A DNA stretch of 14,235 bases. It comes from an uncultured Burkholderiales bacterium (GTDB taxonomy: Bacteria > Pseudomonadota > Gammaproteobacteria > Burkholderiales > Burkholderiaceae_C). Positions within the stretch are counted from its first letter, which is position 1. Every line of letters begins with the position of its first letter. Of the stretch, positions 1-7,122 are shown piece after piece. The DNA lies in contig CALCBL010000571.1 in assembly GCA_937897495.1 (NCBI GenBank), forward strand, positions 1 to 14,235, given 5' to 3'. A program made the translations under genes and the position numbers. The notes beneath the pieces are model-generated. The model was not told the DNA's origin. It did no database searches and was given only the letters and a program-made list of their open reading frames with translations.

Positions 1-854
1 CAGGTGGTGCAGCCGATGCGGCCGCCCGTTTGATTGCCAAAAAGCTCACAGAAAACATCGGTCAAAACGTCATTGTTGAAAACAAAGCAGGTGCTGGCGG
101 CAACATCGTTCACCAGCAAGTGGCCAACGGTGTGGCCGATGGTTCTGTCATTTTGCTGGGCTCGATTGGCCCCATGACCATTGCCCCGCACATGATGAAA
201 GTAGGCTTCGAGCCCTTCAAAGACTTGGCGCCCATCTCGGGCGGCGTGAACTTCCCCAACATGCTGGTGGTCAACAAAGAATCAGGCATCAAAAATCTGG
301 CCGACTTTGTCGCAATGGCCAAAAAAGCCCCTGACACGGTTTCTTTTGCCTCAACCGGCGCGGGATCCGCATCGCATCTCACTGGCGAATTGTTTGCCAT
401 TCGCACCAACACCGAGATGCTGCATGTCCCTTACAAGGGCGGCGCCCCGGCCATGCAAGACCTGTTGGCCAATCGCTTCACAGGTTATTTTTCTGCACCG
501 CCCACGTCCATTCCGCACGTCGAGTCTGGCAAGTTGGTGGCCATTGCAACCACTGGCCTCACTCGCCCAAGCTATCTGTCCAATGTGCCCACTGTGGCTG
601 AGTCTGGCTTTCCTGGATTTGAAGCGCTGAACTGGTATGCGTTCCTTGCCTCTGCCAAAGTGCCTTCGGCCATTTTGGACAAATGGAATGCAGAAATTGT
701 CAAAGTGCTCAACGACCAGAGCACCAAAGACGCACTCACCAAGCTTGGCCTGTCTGGCGCCCCTTCTTCCCGTGCAGAACTCACCGCCTTCATGCAGAAG
801 GAGTCAGACAAGTGGGGAAAGCTGGTGCGTGAGCGAAAAATTACGGCTGACTAA
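1..854 (+). CDS. Bug/TctC-family tripartite tricarboxylate transporter substrate-binding protein (5' partial)
   Basis: This is the C-terminal part of a periplasmic receptor that binds small carboxylates or similar solutes, either for a TctAB-type permease or as an orphan receptor. The reading frame is open from base 3 to the TAA at 852-854, and the TTG at base 30 is an internal Leu codon rather than a start. The visible protein has about 283 residues against about 320 for the family, so the signal peptide and first strand lie outside the window. Family hallmarks are [13 protein letters not shown] near the visible N-terminus, [17 protein letters not shown] (430-480) and [14 protein letters not shown] (580-625). 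No TctA or TctB gene is visible. In Burkholderiales most such receptors are orphans, so the ligand cannot be named. The stop codon overlaps the convergent moaC stop. Confidence 0.93.
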   Translation, partial: GGAADAAARLIAKKLTENIGQNVIVENKAGAGGNIVHQQVANGVADGSVILLGSIGPMTIAPHMMKVGFEPFKDLAPISGGVNFPNMLVVNKESGIKNLADFVAMAKKAPDTVSFASTGAGSASHLTGELFAIRTNTEMLHVPYKGGAPAMQDLLANRFTGYFSAPPTSIPHVESGKLVAIATTGLTRPSYLSNVPTVAESGFPGFEALNWYAFLASAKVPSAILDKWNAEIVKVLNDQSTKDALTKLGLSGAPSSRAELTAFMQKESDKWGKLVRERKITAD

Positions 855-1399
855 ATCGCTTTGTTTTCAGCCACCCAATGCCCCGACTTACCGCCTTGTT
901 TTTCTAAAAGCTTCACATCCGTGATTGTCATGCCGCGGTCGGCGGCTTTGCACATGTCATAAATGGTCAGCAAGGCCACTTGCACTGCGGTCAGGGCTTC
1001 CATTTCCACACCTGTCGGCCCAACTGTTTCTGCGGTCGCATTGCAGACGATGGTCGGAATGCTTCCTTCTGACAAAACTTCAAACTCAACGGCAACACGT
1101 GTGAGCGCCAAAGGGTGGCACAAAGGAATCAAGTCAGCGGTTCGCTTGGCACCCTGAATGCCAGCAATTCGGGCGATGCCTAAAACATCCCCCTTTTTGG
1201 CAGTCCCAGCCTGCACCAATGCCAATGTACTAGGCAACATTTGGATTCGGCCAGTCGCTACGGCCACACGATGCGTAGCGGCTTTAGCACCGACATCCAC
1301 CATATGGGCTTGACCTTGAGCGTCAAAATGAGTCAAGGGTGAGGTTGAATTTGGCAGAGAATGAGGCATGGCAATGGGCTGAAAAATTGGTAAAACCAT
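851..1399 (-). CDS. moaC: Cyclic pyranopterin monophosphate synthase MoaC
   Basis: MoaC acts after MoaA in molybdenum cofactor synthesis, converting the MoaA product to cyclic pyranopterin monophosphate in the cytoplasm. From the 1399 start it has 182 aa, against 161 in E. coli. The core is fully conserved: AHMVDVGAK (31-39), [20 protein letters not shown] (68-87), DLIPLCHP (89-96), and TIYDMCKA followed by the GGKSG tail. Asp148 and Lys151 match the catalytic Asp and Lys of E. coli MoaC. The start is uncertain: ATG at 1399 and ATG at 1369 (giving 172 aa) are both possible, and neither has a clear Shine-Dalgarno sequence. The family usually begins just before the MVDV motif, which slightly favours 1369. 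No other moa gene is adjacent; it stands alone, divergent from the M48 protease gene. Confidence 0.95.
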   Translation of the reverse strand: MVLPIFQPIAMPHSLPNSTSPLTHFDAQGQAHMVDVGAKAATHRVAVATGRIQMLPSTLALVQAGTAKKGDVLGIARIAGIQGAKRTADLIPLCHPLALTRVAVEFEVLSEGSIPTIVCNATAETVGPTGVEMEALTAVQVALLTIYDMCKAADRGMTITDVKLLEKQGGKSGHWVAENKAI

Positions 1400-1417
1400 T
1401 TACAAAAAATTGACGGA

Positions 1418-1423
1418 GTTCTA
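1418..1423 (-). promoter_or_regulatory. Possible -10 element for moaC (TAGAAC)
   Basis: On the minus strand the intergenic region holds TGCTAGAACT, an extended -10-like element (TGnTAGAAC) about 20 bases before the 1399 start. The same 9-mer GCTAGAACT occurs at the matching place upstream of purB (7030-7038), which supports its being a local promoter element. No convincing -35 hexamer is visible. Confidence 0.3.
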
Positions 1424-1469
1424 GCATGATACGGTTTTCGGATTCCCCATCCTTGTTGGTATCAATACT

Positions 1470-3056
1470 TTGAAGCTTGCGCACCCAAAATCTAAGCCCC
1501 TGCTGGCATTGTTGGCCATCTCCCTTTGGATCACGCCGGTATCTTCTCAGCTGCCTACATCGGCAACAACAGGAGGCCTTCCCGCATTGGGCGATGGCGC
1601 AGACATCACTTTAAGCGCAGAACGCAAATTAGGCGACCGCATAGCGCGCGAGTTGTTCAGGGATCCGGATTATCTGGAAGATCCGGTCTTAGATGAGTAT
1701 TTGCAAAATATCTGGCAGCCGCTTGTCAAGGGCGCTCAAGCGCGAGGCGAGTTGTCGCCCGAATTACAAGAGCGCTTCGCTTGGAGAGTTTTGATAGGGC
1801 GCGATCGATCGGTCAACGCATTTGCCTTGCCGGGTGGCTACTTGGGCATTCACTTAGGGCTGATCAGTGTCGTCACCACGCGCGATGAGTTGGCTTCCGT
1901 CATGGCCCATGAGCTTAGCCACGTGACGCAAAGACACATCTCTCGGTCCATGGGTGATCAAGCGCGCATGACCCCTTGGCTGATTGGCGCCATGATCTTG
2001 GGCATGTTGGCCGCCAGCAAAAGTGCACAAGGCGCGCAGGCCATGATTGTGGGCGGTCAAGCCATGGCTGCACAATCGCAGCTGAACTTTTCGCGTGACA
2101 TGGAACGGGAAGCCGATCGAATTGGGTATGGCGTGATGTCTGAAGCTGGCTTTGACACGCTCGGTTTTGTCACCATGTTTGGTAAGTTGCAGCAGGCCGC
2201 TGGTTTGAACGACAGCGGCTCTTTTCCTTATTTGCGAAGCCACCCCTTAAGCAGCGAACGCATGGCCGACATGCAGTCGCGTCAACAGCTGCAAACACCG
2301 CGTCCAGCCAATTTGGAAAGTGATCTGATTCAAGCCATGATGTCTTCTAGGGCTCGCGTGTTGGCACAGCCAGGCGTTGATGCACTTCGCGCATGGGCCA
2401 ATGAGGCAGCCGACACGCACATCGACAAGCAAGTGCTAACGAAGCGCATGGGCGTTTTGTACGGTGCCGCTTTGTCTTGGATGCAATTGCGGGATATGAA
2501 GCAAGCCCGCGCTTTGATACCTCGCATGCAACAAGCTGCGGGTGATCACGCCACTGCGCTGCGTTTGATTCGTTTGTTCGAATCAGAATTGGCCTTCAAA
2601 GAAGATGACATGCGCGCTGCGCTGCGCGCCCTAAGTGCAACAGCCAGCCTGGCTAATCGCCAATGGCCTCGCCCAGAACTGATTGCTTTGGCGCAGGCAA
2701 GTGCTCGCTTGCATGCAACTTCAAGCTCGGTAGAGACTGCACAGCTATTGGCCAACAGCATTGCGGCACTTCAAGCTTTGGTTTTGCAAAATCCTCAAGA
2801 TGCCCAGGCCTGGCAGGTACTAGCCACCGCATTGGCTGCTCAAGGTCGGCCTTTGGCATCCTTGCGCGCTGAAGGGGAAGTGCAAATTGCGCGCATGGAT
2901 TTTGGTGCAGCGGTAGACAGATTCAGGGCGGCTCAAGATGCCTCAAGAAGAGGGCCTGCTCAAATGGGAGATCACATTGAAGCGTCCATCGTGGACGCTC
3001 GGCTGCGATTTGCACAAAGCATTTTCAGAGAGCAAATGTTAGAAAGAGAACGCTGA
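1470..3056 (+). CDS. bepA: Periplasmic M48 metalloprotease with TPR-like C-terminus (BepA-like)
   Basis: This is a zinc metalloprotease of the BepA (YfgC) type, a family of periplasmic proteases and chaperones that act on outer-membrane protein assembly. It has 528 aa against about 487 in E. coli. Residues 1-27 form a Sec signal peptide (KSK, then a hydrophobic run, ending near VSS). The zinc site is HELSH at 147-151, and the third ligand is Glu214 in MEREADRIG. The SRDMEREADRIG segment and the SHPLSSERMADM segment after it are close to BepA. Residues from about 310 to the end are Ala/Leu-rich helical pairs, as expected for tetratricopeptide repeats. The only start before the signal peptide is TTG at 1470: an in-frame stop lies at 1422-1424 with no ATG or GTG between. 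No strong ribosome binding site is visible. The gene is divergent from moaC. Confidence 0.9.
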   Translation: MKLAHPKSKPLLALLAISLWITPVSSQLPTSATTGGLPALGDGADITLSAERKLGDRIARELFRDPDYLEDPVLDEYLQNIWQPLVKGAQARGELSPELQERFAWRVLIGRDRSVNAFALPGGYLGIHLGLISVVTTRDELASVMAHELSHVTQRHISRSMGDQARMTPWLIGAMILGMLAASKSAQGAQAMIVGGQAMAAQSQLNFSRDMEREADRIGYGVMSEAGFDTLGFVTMFGKLQQAAGLNDSGSFPYLRSHPLSSERMADMQSRQQLQTPRPANLESDLIQAMMSSRARVLAQPGVDALRAWANEAADTHIDKQVLTKRMGVLYGAALSWMQLRDMKQARALIPRMQQAAGDHATALRLIRLFESELAFKEDDMRAALRALSATASLANRQWPRPELIALAQASARLHATSSSVETAQLLANSIAALQALVLQNPQDAQAWQVLATALAAQGRPLASLRAEGEVQIARMDFGAAVDRFRAAQDASRRGPAQMGDHIEASIVDARLRFAQSIFREQMLERER

Positions 3057-3066
3057 AGGCTACAAG

Positions 3067-3687
3067 TTAATGATCCTTTGCCCGATTGAGTGGCTCACAA
3101 ACACGCCAGCCTTGAGGGCTTTTTTCACAGACCAAAACCCCCTCTGGCTCTGTCTTGGCATGTTTTTCAAATACCCACTTTTGCTTGTTTGATTTAAAAA
3201 TATAGTTGTCTCTGTAGAACACAAAGTGACCGTCTTGCCCTGTGTAAAAGTAATCGATGTTGAATTGGATGTGTTGCGCTGTGATCTGCCAGTTTTGAAT
3301 GGTTTTCACAGCCAAGAAGGTGTCTGAATTTAAGTTTTGGATGTTTCGAATGCTTCTGACTTTGGTTTCAGAGGTCGGTAACAAGGCGGATGAAACGGCA
3401 TTGCCAAGCTGAGCATTTGTGAAAGCTGCAATGAAAGGCATTGCATCTGAAATTTGCTGAAGTTGCCATGGACTCAAATTCTCGGCTCTCAAATTGAACG
3501 CTTTTTTTTCATTCAAATAGGGCGGCTTGATTTCAAAAGAAATACCGCTAACCCCATCGACATGACCCTTGTCCACAAAAAAATCTGTAGCGCACCCTGA
3601 AAAGAACAACCAGCCAAACACCAACACCAAAGACCCAAACAGTTTGAGGTATGTGTGCAAGCGATTGACTTGTTGTTCTTGGTACAT
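3067..3687 (-). CDS. Small lipoprotein, candidate immunity protein for the PLA2-like gene upstream
   Basis: I do not recognise a family for this protein of about 206 aa. With the ATG at 3687 it begins with a polar, basic segment (MYQEQQVNRLHTYLK), then a hydrophobic stretch ending in the lipobox FSGC. It is therefore a predicted lipoprotein facing the periplasm or outer membrane. The open frame runs further upstream to 3786, but that extension overlaps the preceding gene and would bury the signal peptide, so I reject it. The start is 8 bases after the preceding stop (3696-3698), with AAGG nearby as a weak ribosome site. The mature part is rich in aromatic and Asn residues, with a C-terminal pair of Cys. 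Its place directly after a PLA2-like gene suggests it protects the producer; that is inference from gene order and topology only. It is AT-richer than the housekeeping genes around it. Confidence 0.7.
   Translation of the reverse strand: MYQEQQVNRLHTYLKLFGSLVLVFGWLFFSGCATDFFVDKGHVDGVSGISFEIKPPYLNEKKAFNLRAENLSPWQLQQISDAMPFIAAFTNAQLGNAVSSALLPTSETKVRSIRNIQNLNSDTFLAVKTIQNWQITAQHIQFNIDYFYTGQDGHFVFYRDNYIFKSNKQKWVFEKHAKTEPEGVLVCEKSPQGWRVCEPLNRAKDH
3108..3125 (+). terminator. Weak hairpin plus T-run, possible terminator for the M48 protease gene
   Basis: The sequence AGCC-TTGAG-GGCT followed by six T residues (the first is the last stem base) forms a short 4-bp stem with a U-tract in the + direction, about 50 bases after the protease stop. 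It lies inside the 3' end of the convergent lipoprotein gene, as expected when only 10 bases separate the two stops. The stem is short, so this is tentative. Confidence 0.3.
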
Positions 3688-3695
3688 GCCTTGGC

Positions 3696-4091
3696 TCAAT
3701 AACAACTTTGCGCCTGCGCTTGGTTGAAAGCGCTGGCACCAAACAAGGCAACGCCGACGCCGTAAACACCCGCAATGACATTGCAAGTCAAAGCGTTGCC
3801 ACCTTGTGCCTTGCAGTCATTGAGGATGTTGTTGGACAGGTTGGTATCGGCGGTGAGCCTGCTGAAACCACACGTTGAATAGCTTTGGTCATGCTGAAAG
3901 CAAGCTTGCGACACATCGATGCCAAACATCATGTCGGGCACGTAGGCATCACTTTTAACGGTGCCACAACCTGCGCCCAAAGCATTGCCGTCTTCTCTCG
4001 CACCATTTGAGGTGCCTGATTCAAATTTCAAAAAATCCCAAAATCCGCCACCTTGAACTTGGCGTGTGAGTTCGATACTGCATTCTTGCAT
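3696..4091 (-). CDS. Small phospholipase A2-like protein, possible toxin/effector
   Basis: The 131-aa protein carries a phospholipase A2-like core: Gly-Cys-Gly at 41-43, then Val-Pro-Asp at 51-53, then the active-site helix DVSQACFQHDQSYSTCG (59-75), in which His67-Asp68 match the catalytic His-Asp of the PLA2 CxxHD motif. Asp82 follows in ADTNLSNNILNDC, a second helix like those in bacterial PLA2 domains. Seven cysteines (4, 42, 64, 74, 93, 103, 130) suggest a disulfide-bonded protein acting outside the cytoplasm, yet there is no Sec signal peptide, so export would need another route. The C-terminus is Gly-rich and hydrophobic (VIAGVYGVGVALFG). The start has a good ribosome site (AAAGGA, 7-base spacing). 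A lipoprotein gene follows 8 bases later and a 99-aa gene precedes by 19 bases. The PLA2 assignment rests on motif recognition, not a search. Confidence 0.65.
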   Translation of the reverse strand: MQECSIELTRQVQGGGFWDFLKFESGTSNGAREDGNALGAGCGTVKSDAYVPDMMFGIDVSQACFQHDQSYSTCGFSRLTADTNLSNNILNDCKAQGGNALTCNVIAGVYGVGVALFGASAFNQAQAQSCY

Positions 4092-4098
4092 TTGTTTT

Positions 4099-4104
4099 TC
4101 CTTT
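4099..4104 (-). promoter_or_regulatory. Ribosome binding site AAAGGA for the PLA2-like gene
   Basis: AAAGGA lies 7 bases before the ATG at 4091, in the short gap after the stop of the 99-aa gene. It supports both the reality and the start of the PLA2-like reading frame. Confidence 0.6.
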
Positions 4105-4110
4105 GTTCAT

Positions 4111-4410
4111 TTAAAAATAGTCGATGATCAAAACGTCTGATGGTGCCAAGACCCCGACCAAATGGATGGGCCTCTCTGAGGGGGTGATGGCTGGCGTCAA
4201 AATGTCGCTGGCTTGATCCCCCTCAGTGAACACTTCTTTGACAAACAGGGCCTGGAAATCGAGTTGGGCTTGAGGAACCAAGCCAAGCTCTACCAAGCCC
4301 CAAATGACAAAATGTGGCCCCTCTAATGAGGCAAAGTCTGTGGTACGCCAAGAAACGAATGACCCTAGGTCTGAGTTGATGGTGTGTGTGTTTGGAGTGT
4401 TTGCGTACAT
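4111..4410 (-). CDS. Hypothetical 99-aa protein, first gene of the PLA2-like cassette
   Basis: This protein is not recognised. It has no signal peptide, no cysteine, and mixed hydrophobic strands (HFVIWGLVELGLV, HLVGVLAP, VLIIDYF) in a mildly acidic background, consistent with a small soluble beta-rich protein. It ends in TAA 19 bases before the PLA2-like start, so the two are probably co-transcribed. The region before its ATG is AT-rich with only a weak AAGAA ribosome-site candidate. By position it could be an adaptor or chaperone for the PLA2-like protein, but the sequence does not show this. A 74-codon frame overlaps it (4223-4447) but has an unlikely composition. Confidence 0.5.
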   Translation of the reverse strand: MYANTPNTHTINSDLGSFVSWRTTDFASLEGPHFVIWGLVELGLVPQAQLDFQALFVKEVFTEGDQASDILTPAITPSERPIHLVGVLAPSDVLIIDYF

Positions 4411-4483
4411 ATAAAATTCTTTTTATGAATACCAAATAAGTAATCATGTGCAGATCTTAAAGTCGCAAGTCTCTTTGGGTGCT

Positions 4484-4497
4484 TGCAAGCGCTTGCA
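4484..4497. promoter_or_regulatory. 14-bp perfect palindrome resembling a LacI/GalR-family operator
   Basis: TGCAAGCGCTTGCA is a perfect inverted repeat and follows the TGnAAnCGnTTnCA form typical of LacI/GalR-family operators. It overlaps a second palindrome, GCTTGCAAGC (4481-4490). It sits in the 151-bp divergent gap, 74 bases upstream of the 99-aa gene start and 65 bases upstream of the DUF1289 gene, so it could control either. No LacI-family gene is in the window. Confidence 0.45.
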
Positions 4498-4532
4498 GCA
4501 TCACTCTGAGAAAAACGCCTTTCACAAACCGC

Positions 4533-4538
4533 TATGAT
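4533..4538 (+). promoter_or_regulatory. Possible -10 element (TATGAT) for the DUF1289 gene
   Basis: TATGAT lies 23 bases before the ATG at 4562, at a suitable place for a -10 box. The -35 region at the expected spacing is poor. If this is used, the leader is short and lacks a Shine-Dalgarno sequence. Confidence 0.3.
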
Positions 4539-4561
4539 CGCGATCCCCCTTCAAAGTACCT

Positions 4562-5023
4562 ATGGCTGGCATCCACATCACCGACATCGAAGCGGCCATC
4601 AATTACTGGCGCAAAAAAAATCCCTCCCCAGACGGCGTCACGCTGCCGCGAGAGCTCAGAGCACTCGCGGAGGTTTATGCCTTGATGATTTTTTTCAAAG
4701 AAGATGAAGCCGACGAATTCACATTGCCGCTCGCGGCGGCAGAGGCTTGGCAAACTTGGTATGCCAGCACGCCCGATACACCTTGCATTGCCATTTGCTC
4801 TACGTCACAAGGCGACCCCGAATGCAAAGGATGTGGCCGTACTTTTGAAGAAGTTCAGTACTGGACAGAAATGAGTGCCGGGGAAAAAAGATCTGTTTGG
4901 CGGCGCATCACGGTAGATGGCACCTCATGGCGATTCAATCGCTATGCAGAGCGCGCCGCTGAAGATCGCAGCTTGTCACGTGCTGCGGCAGAAGCGCAAG
5001 TGCCGCTCAAGTTTGCCAACTGA
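4562..5023 (+). CDS. DUF3717-DUF1289 protein with Cys4 motif
   Basis: The 153-aa cytoplasmic protein has two parts. Residues 1-70 match what I know as DUF3717 (ITDIEAAINYWR near the start, then an acidic helical segment). Residues 75-117 match DUF1289: CIAIC, then CKGCGRT, then WTEMS and KRSVWRRI. Cys75, Cys79, Cys88 and Cys91 (Cx3Cx8CxxC) probably bind a metal such as zinc. The DUF1289 function is not established. The joined architecture is, to my knowledge, usual in Burkholderiales rather than a new fusion. The gene stands alone and converges on yaeQ with one base between stop codons. Confidence 0.88.
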   Translation: MAGIHITDIEAAINYWRKKNPSPDGVTLPRELRALAEVYALMIFFKEDEADEFTLPLAAAEAWQTWYASTPDTPCIAICSTSQGDPECKGCGRTFEEVQYWTEMSAGEKRSVWRRITVDGTSWRFNRYAERAAEDRSLSRAAAEAQVPLKFAN

Positions 5024-5024
5024 A

Positions 5025-5585
5025 TTACTTCCAGCGCAACACTTCAAGGTGCACGCTGTCTTTTGAATTGCTCAAGGTCAGGGCGCCCTCTTGCACCGTT
5101 GCTTGCAATTGCATGCTGCGCTCTGCCAACTTGGCCAAGGCCTGGCTGGCTTCTGTCGGCACGCGCCACACCTGCAGTTTTTCCATGCGCGTGAGCTTGT
5201 TTTCAATACCGCGCCACCAAACTTCAGCGGCATGGTTAAAGCAATAGACCATGACGGCATCGGCTTTTTGACAAGCCTTGTTCAAGGGTTTGTCTTCGGG
5301 CTGACCGACTTCCACCCACAAGCGCGTTCGCCCCGTAAAGTCTCGCAAAGACAAATCGGGATCATCGGGATCGGACAAGCCCGAGCCAAACGCCAACACG
5401 CCATCGCCATTTAAATCGGCTTGCAGTTTGAAGGCATTGAGGGCCAGCGCCAACAGACGGATCATCATGCGTTCGTCGGTTTCGCTGGGGTGGCGCGCGA
5501 GGGTCAGGGCATGGTCAGCATAGTAGCTGTTGTCAATGTCGGCTATTGAAAGATTGACTTTGTAGATCGTAGACTTGAGGGCCAT
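5025..5585 (-). CDS. yaeQ: YaeQ family protein
   Basis: With the ATG at 5585 the protein has 186 aa, the usual YaeQ length. It opens MALKSTIYKVNLSIADIDNS, the standard YaeQ N-terminus, followed by HPSETDERMMIRLLALAL. FGSGLSDPDDPDL and the WVEVGQPEDKPL segment are the conserved acidic parts of this PD-(D/E)XK-like fold. Its cellular role is not clear; reports on the E. coli homologue concern suppression of RfaH loss. A longer frame to 5645 exists but reads back into the purB coding end, so I chose the internal Met. It follows the purB stop by 25 bases on the same strand, so co-transcription with purB is likely. Confidence 0.93.
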   Translation of the reverse strand: MALKSTIYKVNLSIADIDNSYYADHALTLARHPSETDERMMIRLLALALNAFKLQADLNGDGVLAFGSGLSDPDDPDLSLRDFTGRTRLWVEVGQPEDKPLNKACQKADAVMVYCFNHAAEVWWRGIENKLTRMEKLQVWRVPTEASQALAKLAERSMQLQATVQEGALTLSNSKDSVHLEVLRWK

Positions 5586-5610
5586 TGAATGTGAGCTCGA
5601 TGAGGGCGAA

Positions 5611-7017
5611 TTAAACGCGTCGGGCCAGCTCAATGGCTTTGCCAATGTAGCTGCCAGGCGTCATGGCCAAGAGTCGATCTTTTTCTGCTTGCGGTATTTC
5701 AAGTTGGCGAATGAGTTGGTGCAATGCTTCAGCTGTGACGGTTTTTCCGCGCGTCACTTCTTTCAATTTCTCGTAAGCGCCCTGCACACCATAGCGACGC
5801 ATGACTGTTTGAATAGGCTCTGCCAAGACCTCCCATGAAGCTTCCAAATCTTGCGCCAAGGCTTCTTCGTTCAACTCCAGTTTTTTCAGGCCCGTCATGA
5901 GTGATGCATAAGCCAATGCGGTGTAACCCAATGCAACACCCATGTTGCGCAGGACGGTAGAGTCGGAGAGGTCGCGTTGCCATCGACTGACTGGTAATTT
6001 TTCTGACAAGTGCTTGAGCAGGGCGTTGGCCAATCCCAAATTGCCTTCTGCATTTTCAAAGTCGATGGGGTTGACCTTGTGGGGCATGGTGGACGAGCCG
6101 ATTTCACCGGCTTTCAAGCTTTGCTTGAAATAACCCAAGCTCACATAACCCCAAATGTCGCGAGACAAATCAATCAAGATGGTGTTGGTGCGCGCAATGG
6201 CGTCAAACAACTCGGCCATGTAATCATGCGGCTCAATTTGAATGCTGTAAGCTTGAAACGACAAACCCAAACCCCAGTGTTCTGCGGATGCACCTGCCTC
6301 TGTATGCTCTGGCATTTCGACAACAGATTTGGAAAAGGCCTCCCAATCAAATTCGGGCCAAGCAGCAAGGTGTGCGTTGTAATTGCCGACAGCGCCATTC
6401 ATTTTGGCCTTGAGTGGCACAGCCGCAATTTTCTCGCGCGTGTTGCGCAATCGGACCACCACATTGGCGAACTCCTTGCCAACCGTTGTGGGGCTCGCGG
6501 TCTGACCGTGCGTTCGGCTCAACATGGGCACCGCCGCATAGGCATGCGCCATGCTTCTCAATTGATCAATCAGTTCATCAAGCGCAGGCAAGATGACTTT
6601 GTGCCTGGCGCCTTTGAGTTGCAAGGCATGGCTGGTGTTGTTGATGTCTTCGCTGGTACAAGCAAAGTGCACAAACTCTGAGGCTTGCTCTAGCTCTGGG
6701 CGATCTTTGAATTTGGATTTGAGCCAATATTCAACCGCTTTCACATCATGGTTGGTGGTCTTCTCAATGTCCTTGATGGCCAATGCATCTTGCTCAGAAA
6801 AGTGCGCGACCAAACCAGTCAAGTAGCGCCTAGCACCCAAAGACAAGGGCTTGAACTCTGCAAAGCCAGCATCCGACATGGCCATGAACCATGCAATCTC
6901 AACTTGCACACGGCGATGCATGTAGCCCTGCTCGCTCATGAGAGGTCGCAAGGCATTGAGTTTGTTGGCGTAACGACCGTCCAACGGAGAAAGGGCGGAG
7001 ATGGGAGATGATGTCAT
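5611..7017 (-). CDS. purB: Adenylosuccinate lyase
   Basis: PurB catalyses two beta-eliminations of purine synthesis: SAICAR to AICAR plus fumarate, and adenylosuccinate to AMP plus fumarate. It has 468 aa against 456 in E. coli. The signature loop GSSTMPHKVNP is at 307-317 and includes the catalytic Ser. SRTHGQTASP (167-176) carries the catalytic His170, and TSEDINNTSH (121-130) is the third conserved region. The N-terminus ALSPLDGRYANK is typical of the E. coli-like subgroup. The ATG at 7017 has GGGAG directly before it, with unusually tight spacing of one base. The gene is divergent from the GST gene and followed by yaeQ. Confidence 0.98.
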   Translation of the reverse strand: MTSSPISALSPLDGRYANKLNALRPLMSEQGYMHRRVQVEIAWFMAMSDAGFAEFKPLSLGARRYLTGLVAHFSEQDALAIKDIEKTTNHDVKAVEYWLKSKFKDRPELEQASEFVHFACTSEDINNTSHALQLKGARHKVILPALDELIDQLRSMAHAYAAVPMLSRTHGQTASPTTVGKEFANVVVRLRNTREKIAAVPLKAKMNGAVGNYNAHLAAWPEFDWEAFSKSVVEMPEHTEAGASAEHWGLGLSFQAYSIQIEPHDYMAELFDAIARTNTILIDLSRDIWGYVSLGYFKQSLKAGEIGSSTMPHKVNPIDFENAEGNLGLANALLKHLSEKLPVSRWQRDLSDSTVLRNMGVALGYTALAYASLMTGLKKLELNEEALAQDLEASWEVLAEPIQTVMRRYGVQGAYEKLKEVTRGKTVTAEALHQLIRQLEIPQAEKDRLLAMTPGSYIGKAIELARRV

Positions 7018-7030
7018 GCTCCCATTGTAA

Positions 7031-7036
7031 GTTCTA
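7031..7036 (-). promoter_or_regulatory. Possible -10 element for purB (TAGAAC)
   Basis: The minus strand reads GCTAGAACT here, the same 9-mer found upstream of moaC. It lies 13 bases before the purB ATG, which would give a very short leader. No matching -35 box is evident. Confidence 0.25.
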
Positions 7037-7068
7037 GCCCTTACAAGGAAACCCCCTTTGGATTCCTC

Positions 7069-7074
7069 TAGAAT
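7069..7074 (+). promoter_or_regulatory. Possible -10 element for the GST gene (TAGAAT)
   Basis: TAGAAT in the context CTCTAGAATGC is a good -10 match, giving a leader of about 40 bases before the ATG at 7123. The -35 region is not recognisable. Confidence 0.35.
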
Positions 7075-7122
7075 GCTTCACTGTAAACCCTGCTTTTTGA
7101 CTCTTTTTGACAAGAACAAACC

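Noticed and set aside
30..32. TTG at base 30 as the start of the first gene
   Set aside because: The frame is open to the left edge (GGAADAAAR) and the fold would lack its first strand, so the gene is simply cut by the window.
3688..3786. N-terminal extension of the lipoprotein frame to 3786
   Set aside because: It overlaps the PLA2-like gene, is Cys/Arg-rich and would place the lipoprotein signal internally.
4223..4447. 74-codon frame on the minus strand overlapping the 99-aa gene
   Set aside because: Its His/Arg/Cys-rich composition is unlike a real protein, and it overlaps the better-placed 99-aa frame that ends just before the PLA2-like gene.
5357..5378. Short direct repeat of TCGGGATC in yaeQ
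   Set aside because: It encodes the DPDDPD segment of YaeQ and is explained by protein sequence.
5586..5645. YaeQ start at 5645
   Set aside because: The extra 20 residues read through the end of purB; the conserved YaeQ N-terminus begins at the ATG at 5585.
6010..6681. 223-codon open frame on the + strand opposite purB
   Set aside because: It lies wholly antisense to a clear purB gene and has no recognisable domain or ribosome site.
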